DNA of 64,000 bases from Mixophyes australis (lineage: Eukaryota; Chordata; Amphibia; Anura; Limnodynastidae), in contig JAVHZZ010000067.1 in the NCBI GenBank assembly GCA_036250195.1, positions 310,001 to 374,000 on the forward strand, in the 5' to 3' direction. The position numbers and the translations under genes are program-made. How positions within the stretch are numbered: position 1 is the first letter of the stretch; the number at the start of each line of letters is the position of its first letter. The notes below the pieces were generated by a model. That model saw only the letters and a program-made list of their open reading frames with translations, did not search any database and was not told the DNA's origin. This document shows positions 49,380-61,300 of this stretch, piece by piece.

Positions 49380-52300
49380 ACTACAATACCTACGTTCACT
49401 GTTTCTGCAGTCCAAAAAATAGGAACTGCAATCTACATTGCTACGTTCACTGTTTGTGCAGTCCAAAAAAATAGGAACTGCAATCTATATTACTACATTC
49501 ACTGTTTCAGCAGTCCAAAAAATAGGAACTGCAATCTATATTACTACTTTCACTGTTGAAACAGTCCAAAAAATAGGAACTGCAATCTATATTACTACGT
49601 TCACTGTTTCGGCAGTCCCAAAAAATAGGAACTGCAATCTATATTACTACGTTCACTGTTTCTGCAGTCCCAAAAAATAGGAACTGCAATCTATATTACT
49701 ACGTTCACTGTTTAAGCAGTCCAAAAAAAAAAGAACTGCAATCTATATTACTACGTTCACTGTTTAAGCAGTCCAAAAAAATAGGAACTGCAATCTATAT
49801 TACTACGTTCACTGTTTCTGCAGTCCCAAAAAATAGGAACTGCAACCTATATTACTACTTTCACTGTTTCTGCAGTCCCAAAAAATAGGAACTGCAATCT
49901 ATATTACTACTTTCACTGTTTAAGCAGTCCAAAAAAATAGGAACTGCAATCTATATTACTACGTTCACTGTTTGTGCAGACCAAATAAATAGGAACTGCA
50001 ATCTATATTACTACATTCACTGTTTCAGCAGTCCAAAAAATAGGAACTGCAATCTATATTACTACGTTCACTGTTTCTGCAGTCCCAAAAAATAGGAACT
50101 GCAATCTATATTACTACTTTCACTGTTTCTGCAGTCCCAAAAAATAGGAACTGCAATCTATATTACTACGTTCACTGTTGAAACAGTCCAAAAAATAGGA
50201 ACTGCAATCTATATTACTACGTTCACTGTTTCTGCAGTCCCAAAAAATAGGAACTGCAATCTATATTACTACGTTCACTGTTTCTGCAGTCCCAAAAAAT
50301 AGGAACTGCAATCTATATTACTACGTTCACTGTTTAAGCAGTCCAAAAAAAAAAGAACTGCAATCTATATTACTACGTTCACTGTTTAAGCAGTCCAAAA
50401 AAATAGGAACTGCAATCTATATTACTATGTTCACTGTTTCTGCAGTCCCAAAAAATAGGAACTGCAATTTATATTACTACTTTCACTGTTTCTGCAGTCC
50501 CAAAAAATAGGAACTGCAATCTATATTACTACGTTCACTGTTTGTGCAGTCCCAAAAAATAGGAACTGCAATCTATATTACTACGTTCACTGTTTCTGCA
50601 GTCCCAAAAAATAGGAACTGCAATCTATATTACTACGTTCACTGTTTCTGCAGTCCCAAAAAATAGGAACTGAAATCTATATTACTACGTTCACTGTTTC
50701 TGCAGTCCCAAAAAATAGGAACTGCAATCTATATTACTACGTTCACTGTTTCTGCAGTCCCGAAAAATAGGAACTGCAATCTATATTACTACTTTCACTG
50801 TTTCTGCAGTCCCAAAAAATAGGAACTGCAATCTATATTACTACGTTCACTGTTTAAGCAGTCCAAAAAAATAGGAACTGCAATCTATATTACTATGTTC
50901 ACTGTTTCTGCAGTCCCAAAAAATAGGAACTGCAATCTATATTACTACTTTCACTGTTTCTGCAGTCCCAAAAAATAGGAACTGCAATCTATATTACTAC
51001 GTTCACTGTTTAAGCAGTCCAAAAAAAAAAGAACTGCAATCTATATTACTACGTTCACTGTTTAAGCAGTCCAAAAAAATAGGAACTGCAATCTATATTA
51101 CTACGTTCACTGTTTAAGCAGTCCAAAAAAATAGGAACTGCAATCTATATTACTACGTTCACTGTTTCTGCAGTCCCAAAAAATAGGAACTGCAATCTAT
51201 ATTACTACTTTCACTGTTTCTGCAGTCCCAAAAAATAGGAACTGCAATCTATATTACTACGTTCACTGTTTAAGCAGTCCAAAAAAAAAAAAACTGCAAT
51301 CTATATTACTACGTTCACTGTTTAAGCAGTCCAAAAAAATAGGAACTGCAATCTATATTACTACGTTCACTGTTTCTGCAGTCCCAAAAAATAGGAACTG
51401 CAATCTATATTACTACTTTCACTGTTGAAGCAGTCCAAAAAATAGGAACTGCAATCTATATTACTACGTTCACTGTTTCTGCAGTCCCAAAAAATAGGAA
51501 CTGCAATCTATATTACTACGTTCACTGTTTCTGCAGTCCCAAAAAATAGGAACTGCAATCTATATTACTACGTTCACTGTTTAAGCAGTCAAAAAAAATA
51601 GGAACTGCAATCTTTATTACTACGTTCACTGTTTCTGCAGTCCCAAAAAATAGGAACTGCAATCTATATTACTACGTTCACTGTTTCTGCAGTCCAAAAA
51701 ATAGGAACTGCAATCTATATTACTACGTTCACTGTTGAAGCAGTCCCAAAAAATAGGAACTGCAATCTATATTACTACGTTCACTGTTTCTGCAGTCCCA
51801 AAAAATAGGAACTGCAATCTATATTACTACATTCACTGTTTCAGCAGTCCAAAAAATAGGAACTGCAATCTATATTACTACGTTCACTGTTTCTCCAGTC
51901 CCAAAAAATAGGAACTGCAATCTATATTACTACGTTCACTGTTTGTGCAGTCCAAAAAAATAGGAACTGCAATCTATATTACTACATTCACTGTTTCAGC
52001 AGTCCAAAAAATAGGAACTGCAATCTATATTACTACGTTCACTGTTTCTGCAGTCCCAAAAAATAGGAACTGCAATCTATATTACTACTTTCACTGTTTC
52101 TGCAGTCCCAAAAAATAGGAACTGCAATCTATATTACTACTTTCACTGTTGAAACAGTCCAAAAAATAGGAACTGCAATCTATATTACTACGTTCACTGT
52201 TTCTGCAGTCCCAAAAAATAGGAACTGCAATCTATATTAGTACGTTCACTGTTTCTGCAGTCCCAAAAAATAGGAACTGCAATCTATATTACTACGTTCA

Positions 52301-55300
52301 CTGTTTAAGCAGTCCAAAAAAAAAAAGAACTGCAATCTATATTACTACGTTCACTGTTTAAGCAGTCCAAAAAAATAGGAACTGCAATCTATATTACTAC
52401 GTTCACTGTTTAAGCAGTCCAAAAAAATAGGAACTGCAATCTATATTACTACGTTCACTGTTTCTGCAGTCCCAAAAAATAGGAACTGCAATCTATATTA
52501 CTACTTTCACTGTTTGTGCAGTCCAAAAAAATAGGAACTGCAATCTATATTACTACATTCACTGTTTCAGCAGTCCAAAAAATAGGAACTGCAATCTATA
52601 TTACTACTTTCACTGTTTCTGCAGTCCCAAAAAATAGGAACTGCAATCTATATTACTACTTTCACTGTTGAAACAGTCCAAAAAATAGGAACTGCAATCT
52701 ATATTACTGCGTTCACTGTTTCTGCAGTCCCAAAAAATAGGAACTGCAATCTATATTACTACGTTCACTGTTTCTGCAGTCCAAAAAAATAGGAACTGCA
52801 ATCTATATTACTACATTCACTGTTTCAGCAGTCCAAAAAATAGGAACTGCAATCTATATTACTACGTTCACTGTTTCTGCAGTCCCAAAAAATAGGAACT
52901 GCAATCTATATTACTACTTTCACTGTTTCTGCAGTCCCAAAAAATAGGAACTGCAATCTATATTACTACTTTCACTGTTGAAACAGTCCAAAAAATATTA
53001 ACTGCAATCTATATTACTACGTTCACTGTTTCTGCAGTCCCAAAAAATAGGAACTGCAATCTATATTACTACGTTCACTGTTTCTGCAGTCCCAAAAAAT
53101 AGGAACTGCAATCTATATTACTACGTTCACTGTTTCTGCAGTCCCAAAAAATAGGAACTGCAATCTATATTACTACGTTCACTGTTTAAGCAGTCCAAAA
53201 AAAAAAGAACTGCAATCTATATTACTACGTTCACTGTTTAAGCAGTCCAAAAAAATAGGAACTGCAATCTATATTACTACATTCACTGTTTCTGCAGTCC
53301 CAAAAAATAGGAACTGCAATCTATATTACTACTTTCACTGTTGAAGCAGTCCAAAAAATAGGAACTGCAATCTATATTACTACGTTCACTGTTTGTGCAG
53401 TCCAAAAAATAGGAACTGCAATCTATATTACTACGTTCACTGTTTCTGCAGTCCCATAAAATAGGAACTGCAATCTATATTACTGCTTTCACTGTTTCTG
53501 CAGTCCCAAAAAATAGGAACTGCAATCTATATTACTACGTTCACTGTTTAAGCAGTCCAAAAAAATAGGAACTGCAATCTATATTACTACATTCACTGTT
53601 TCAGCAGTCCAAAAAATAGGAACTGCAATCTATATTACTACTTTCACTGTTTCTGCAGTCCCAAAAAATAGGAACTGCAATCTATATTACTACTTTCACT
53701 GTTGAAACAGTCCAAAAAATAGGAACTGCAATCTATATTACTACGTTCACTGTTTCTTCAGTCCCAAAAAATAGGAACTGCAATCTATATTACTACATTC
53801 ACTGTTTCAGCAGTCCAAAAAATAGGAACTGCAATCTATATTACTACGTTCACTGTTTCTGCAGTCCCAAAAAATAGGAACTGCAATCTATATTACTACG
53901 TTCACTGTTTGTGCAGTCCAAAAAAATAGGAACTGCAATTTATATTACTACATTCACTGTTTCAGCAGTCCAAAAAATAGGAACTGCAATCTATATTACT
54001 ACGTTCACTGTTTCTGCAGTCCCAAAAAATAGGAACTGCAATCTATATTACTACTTTCACTGTTTCTGCAGTCCCAAAAAATAGGAACTGCAATCTATAT
54101 TACTACGTTCACTGTTTGTGCAGTCCAAAAAAATAGGAACTGCAATCTATATTACTACATTCACTGTTTCAGCAGTCCAAAAAATAGGAACTGCAATCTA
54201 TATTACTACTTTCACTGTTTCTGCAGTCCCAAAAAATAGGAACTGCAATCTATATTACTACTTTCACTGTTGAAACAGTCCAAAAAATAGGAACTGCAAT
54301 CTATATTACTACGTTCACTGTTTCTGCAGTCCCAAAAAATAGGAACTGCAATCTATATTACTACGTTCACTGTTTCTGCAGTCCCAAAAAATAGGAACTG
54401 CAATCTATATTACTACGTTCACTGTTTAAGCAGTCCAAAAAAAAAAGAACTGCAATCTATATTACTACGTTCACTGTTTAAGCAGTCCAAAAAAATAGGA
54501 ACTGCAATCTATATTACTACGTTCACTGTTTCTGCAGTCCCAAAAAATAGGAACTGCAATCTATATTACTACTTTCACTGTTTCTGCAGTCCCAAAAAAT
54601 AGGAACTGCAATCTATATTACTACGTTCACTGTTTAAGCAGTCCAAAAAAAAAAGAACTGCAATCTATATTACTACGTTCACTGTTTAAGCAGTCCAAAA
54701 AAATAGGAACTGCAATCTATATTACTACGTTCACTGTTTCTGCAGTCCCAAAAAATAGGAACTGCAATCTATATTACTACTTTCACTGTTGAAGCAGTCC
54801 AAAAAATAGGAACTGCAATCTATATTACTACGTTCACTGTTTCTGCAGTCCCAAAAAATAGGAACTGCAATCTATATTACTACGTTCACTGTTTCTGCAG
54901 TCCCAAAAAATAGGAACTGCAATCTATATTACTACGTTCACTGTTTAAGCAGTCCAAAAAAAAAAGAACTGCAATCTATATTACTACGTTCACTGTTTCA
55001 GCAGTCCAAAAAATAGGAACTGCAATCTATATTTCTACTTTCACTGTTTCTGCAGTCCCAAAAAATAGGAACTGCAATCTATATTACTACTTTCACTGTT
55101 GAAACAGTCCAAAAAATAGGAACTGCAATCTATATTACTACGTTCACTGTTTCTGCAGTCCCAAAAAATAGGAACTGCAATCTATATTACTACATTCACT
55201 GTTTCAGCAGTCCAAAAAATAGGAACTGCAATCTATATTACTACGTTCACTGTTTCTGCAGTCCCAAAAAATAGGAACTGCAATCTATATTACTACGTTC

Positions 55301-58300
55301 ACTGTTTGTGCAGTCCAAAAAAATAGGAACTGCAATCTATATTACTACATTCACTGTTTCAGCAGTCCAAAAAATAGGAACTGCAATCTATATTACTACG
55401 TTCACTGTTTCTGCAGTCCCAAAAAATAGGAACTGCAATCTATATTACTACTTTCACTGTTTCTGCAGTCCCAAAAAATAGGAACTGCAATCTATATTAC
55501 TACGTTCACTGTTTGTGCAGTCCAAAAAAATAGGAACTGCAATCTATATTACTACATTCACTGTTTCAGCAGTCCAAAAAATAGGAACTGCAATCTATAT
55601 TACTACTTTCACTGTTTCTGCAGTCCCAAAAAATAGGAACTGCAATCTATATTACTACTTTCACTGTTGAAACAGTCCAAAAAATAGGAACTGCAATCTA
55701 TATTACTACGTTCACTGTTTCTGCAGTCCCAAAAAATAGGAACTGCAATCTATATTACTACGTTCACTGTTTCTGCAGTCCCAAAAAATAGGAACTGCAA
55801 TCTATATTACTACGTTCACTGTTTAAGCAGTCCAAAAAAAAAAGAACTGCAATCTATATTACTACGTTCACTGTTTAAGCAGTCCAAAAAAATAGGAACT
55901 GCAATCTATATTACTACGTTCACTGTTTCTGCAGTCCCAAAAAATAGGAACTGCAATCTATATTACTACTTTCACTGTTTCTGCAGTCCCAAAAAATAGG
56001 AACTGCAATCTATATTACTACGTTCACTGTTTAAGCAGTCCAAAAAAAAAAGAACTGCAATCTATATTACTACGTTCACTGTTTAAGCAGTCCAAAAAAA
56101 TAGGAACTGCAATCTATATTACTACGTTCACTGTTTCTGCAGTCCCAAAAAATAGGAACTGCAATCTATATTACTACTTTCACTGTTGAAGCAGTCCAAA
56201 AAATAGGAACTGCAATCTATATTACTACGTTCACTGTTTCTGCAGTCCCAAAAAATAGGAACTGCAATCTATATTACTACGTTCACTGTTTCTGCAGTCC
56301 CAAAAAATAGGAACTGCAATCTATATTACTACGTTCACTGTTTAAGCAGTCCAAAAAAAAAAGAACTGCAATCTATATTACTACGTTCACTGTTTAAGCA
56401 GTCCAAAAAAATAGGAACTGCAATCTATATTACTATGTTCACTGTTTCTGCAGTCCCAAAAAATAGGAACTGCAATCTATATTACTACTTTCACTGTTTC
56501 TGCAGTCCCAAAAAATAGGAACTGCAATCTATATTACTACGTTCACTGTTTAAGCAGTCCAAAAAATAGGAACTGCAATCTATATTACTACTTTCACTGT
56601 TGAAACAGTCCAAAAAATAGGAACTGCAATCTATATTACTACGTTCACTGTTTCTGCAGTCCCAAAAAATAGGAACTGCAATCTATATTACTACGTTCAC
56701 TGTTTCTGCAGTCCCAAAATAGGAACTGCAATCTATATTACTACGTTCACTGTTTAAGCAGTCCAAAAAAAAAAGAACTGCAATCTATATTACTACGTTC
56801 ACTGTTTAAGCAGTCCAAAAAAATAGGAACTGCAATCTATATTACTACGTTCACTGTTTCTGCAGTCCCAAAAAATAGGAACTGCAATCTATATTACTAC
56901 TTTCACTGTTTAAGCAGTCCAAAAAAATAGGAACTGCAATCTATATTACTACGTTCACTGTTTGTGCAGACCAAATAAATAGGAACTGCAATCTATATTA
57001 CTACATTCACTGTTTCAGCAGTCCAAAAAATAGGAACTGCAATCTATATTACTACGTTCACTGTTTCTGCAGTCCCAAAAAATAGGAACTGCAATCTATA
57101 TTACTACTTTCACTGTTTCTGCAGTCCCAAAAAATAGGAACTGCAATCTATATTACTACGTTCACTGTTGAAACAGTCCAAAAAATAGGAACTGCAATCT
57201 ATATTACTACGTTCACTGTTTCTGCAGTCCCAAAAAATAGGAACTGCAATCTATATTACTACGTTCACTGTTTCTGCAGTCCCAAAAAATAGGAACTGCA
57301 ATCTATATTACTACGTTCACTGTTTAAGCAGTCCAAAAAAAAAAGAACTGCAATCTATATTACTACGTTCACTGTTTAAGCAGTCCAAAAAAATAGGAAC
57401 TGCAATCTATATTACTATGTTCACTGTTTCTGCAGTCCCAAAAAATAGGAACTGCAATCTATATTACTACTTTCACTGTTTCTGCAGTCCCAAAAAATAG
57501 GAACTGCAATCTATATTACTACGTTCACTGTTTAAGCAGTCCCAAAAAATAGGAACTGCAATCTATATTACTACGTTCACTGTTTCTGCAGTCCCAAAAA
57601 ATAGGAACTGCAATCTATATTACTACGTTCACTGTTTCTGCAGTCCCAAAAAATAGGAACTGCAATCTATATTACTACGTTCACTGTTTAAGCAGTCCAA
57701 AAAAAAAAAGAACTGCAATCTATATTACTACGTTCACTGTTTAAGCAGTCCAAAAAAAAAAGAACTGCAATCTATATTACTACGTTCACTGTTTCTGCAG
57801 TCCCAAAAAATAGGAACTGCAATCTATATTACTACATTCACTGTTTCAGCAGTCCAAAAAATAGGAACTGCAATCTATATTACTACGTTCACTGTTTCTG
57901 CAGTCCCAAAAAATAGGAACTGCAATATATATTACTACGTTCACTGTTTGTGCAGTCCAAAAAAATAGGAACTGCAATCTATATTACTACATTCACTGTT
58001 TCAGCAGTCCAAAAAATAGGAACTGCAATCTATATTACTACGTTCACTGTTTCTGCAGTCCCAAAAAATAGGAACTGCAATCTATATTACTACTTTCACT
58101 GTTTCTGCAGTCCCAAAAAATAGGAACTGCAATCTATATTACTACTTTCACTGTTGAAACAGTCCAAAAAATAGGAACTGCAATCTATATTACTACGTTC
58201 ACTGTTTGTGCAGTCCCAAAAAATAGAAACTGCAATCTATATTACTACGTTCACTGTTTCTGCAGTCCCAAAAAATAGGAACTGCAATCTATATTACTAC

Positions 58301-61300
58301 GTTCACTGTTTCTGCAGTCCCAAAAAATAGGAACTGCAATCTATATTACTACGTTCACTGTTTCTGCAGTCCCAAAAAATAGGAACTGCAATCTATATTA
58401 CTACGTTCACTGTTTCTGCAGTCCCAAAAAATAGGAACTGCAATCTATATTACTACTTTCACTGTTTCTGCAGTCCCAAAAAATAGGAACTGCAATCTAT
58501 ATTACTACGTTCACTGTTTAAGCAGTCCAAAAAAAAAAGAACTGCAATCTATATTACTACGTTCACTGTTTAAGCAGTCCAAAAAAATAGGAACTGCAAT
58601 CTATATTACTACGTTCACTGTTTAAGCAGTCCAAAAAAATAGGAACTGCAATCTATATTACTACGTTCACTGTTTCTGCAGTCCCAAAAAATAGGAACTG
58701 CAATCTATATTACTACTTTCACTGTTTCTGCAGTCCCAAAAAATAGGAACTGCAATCTATATTACTACGTTCACTGTTTAAGCAGTCCAAAAAAAAAAAA
58801 ACTGCAATCTATATTACTACGTTCACTGTTTAAGCAGTCCAAAAAAATAGGAACTGCAATCTATATTACTACGTTCACTGTTTCTGCAGTCCCAAAAAAT
58901 AGGAACTGCAATCTATATTACTACGTTCACTGTTTAAGCAGTCCAAAAAAAAAAGAACTGCAATCTATATTACTACGTTCACTGTTTAAGCAGTCCAAAA
59001 AAATAGGAACTGCAATCTATATTACTACGTTCACTGTTTAAGCAGTCCAAAAAAATAGGAACTGCAATCTATATTACTACGTTCACTGTTTCTGCAGTCC
59101 CAAAAAATAGGAACTGCAATCTATATTACTACTTTCACTGTTGAAGCAGTCCAAAAAATAGGAACTGCAATCTATATTACTACGTTCACTGTTTCTGCAG
59201 TCCCAAAAAATAGGAACTGCAATCTATATTACTACGTTCACTGTTTCTGCAGTCCCAAAAAATAGGAACTGCAATCTATATTACTACGTTCACTGTTTAA
59301 GCAGTCCAAAAAAAAAAGAACTGCAATCTATATTACTACGTTCACTGTTTAAGCAGTCCAAAAAAATAGGAACTGCAATCTATATTACTACGTTCACTGT
59401 TTCTGCAGTCCCAAAAAATAGGAACTGCAATCTATATTACTACGTTCACTGTTTCTGCAGTCCCAAAAAATAGGAACTGCAATCTATATTACTACATTCA
59501 CTGTTTCAGCAGTCCAAAAAATAGGAACTGCAATCTATATTACTACGTTCATTGTTTCTGCAGTCCCAAAAAATAGGAACTGCAATCTATATTACTACGT
59601 TCACTGTTTGTGCAGTCCAAAAAAATAGGAACTGCAATCTATATTACTACATTCACTGTTTCAGCAGTCCAAAAAATAGGAACTGCAATCTATATTACTA
59701 CGTTCACTGTTTCTGCAGTCCCAAAAAATAGGAACTGCAATCTATATTACTACGTTCACTGTTTCTGCAGTCCCAAAAAATAGGAACTGCAATCTATATT
59801 ACTACTTTCACTGTTTCTGCAGTCCCAAAAAATAGGAACTGCAATCTATATTACTACGTTCACTGTTTAAGCAGTCCAAAAAAATAGGAACTGCAATCTA
59901 TATTACTACATTCACTGTTTCAGCAGTCCAAAAAATAGGAACTGCAATCTATATTACTACTTTCACTGTTTCTGCAGTCCCAAAAAATAGGAACTGCAAT
60001 CAATATTACTACTTTCACTGTTTCTGCAGTCCCAAAAAATAGGAACTGCAATCTATATTACTACGTTCACTGTTTCTGCAGTCCCAAAAAATAGGAACTG
60101 CAATCTATATTACTACTTTCACTGTTGAAGCAGTCCAAAAAATAGGAACTGCAATCTATATTACTACGTTCACTGTTTCTGCAGTCCCAAAAAATAGGAA
60201 CTGCAATCTATATTACTACGTTCACTGTTTCTGCAGTCCCAAAAAATAGGAACTGCAATCTATATTACTACGTTCACTGTTTAAGCAGTCCAAAAAAAAA
60301 AGAACTGCAATCTATATTACTACGTTCACTGTTTAAGCAGTCCAAAAAAATAGGAACTGCAATCTATATTACTATGTTCACTGTTTCTGCAGTCCCAAAA
60401 AATAGGAACTGCAATCTATATTACTACTTTCACTGTTTCTGCAGTCCCAAAAAATAGGAACTGCAATCTATATTACTACGTTCACTGTTTAAGCAGTCCA
60501 AAAAATAGGAACTGCAATCTATATTACTACTTTCACTGTTGAAACAGTCCAAAAAATAGGAACTGCAATCTATATTACTACGTTCACTGTTTCTGCAGTC
60601 CCAAAAAATAGGAACTGCAATCTATATTACTACGTTCACTGTTTCTGCAGTCCCAAAAAATAGGAACTGCAATTTATATTACTACGTTCACTGTTTAAGC
60701 AGTCCAAAAAAAAAAGAACTGCAATCTATATTACTACGTTCACTGTTTAAGCAGTCCAAAAAAATAGGAACTGCAATCTATATTACTACGTTCACTGTTT
60801 CTGCAGTCCCAAAAAATAGGAACTGCAACCTATATTACTACTTTCACTGTTTCTGCAGTCCCAAAAAATAGGAACTGCAATCTATATTACTACTTTCACT
60901 GTTTAAGCAGTCCAAAAAAATAGGAACTGCAATCTATATTACTACGTTCACTGTTTGTGCAGACCAAATAAATAGGAACTGCAATCTATATTACTACATT
61001 CACTGTTGAAGCAGTCCAAAAAATAGGAACTGCAATCTATATTACTACGTTCACTGTTTCTGCAGTCCCAAAAAATAGGAACTGCAATCTATATTACTAC
61101 TTTCACTGTTTCTGCAGTCCCAAAAAATAGGAACTGCAATCTATATTACTACGTTCACTGTTGAAACAGTCCAAAAAATAGGAACTGCAATCTATATTAC
61201 TACGTTCACTGTTTCTGCAGTCCAAAAAAAAAAGAACTGCAATCTATATTACTACGTTCACTGTTTAAGCAGTCCAAAAAAATAGGAACTGCAATCTATA

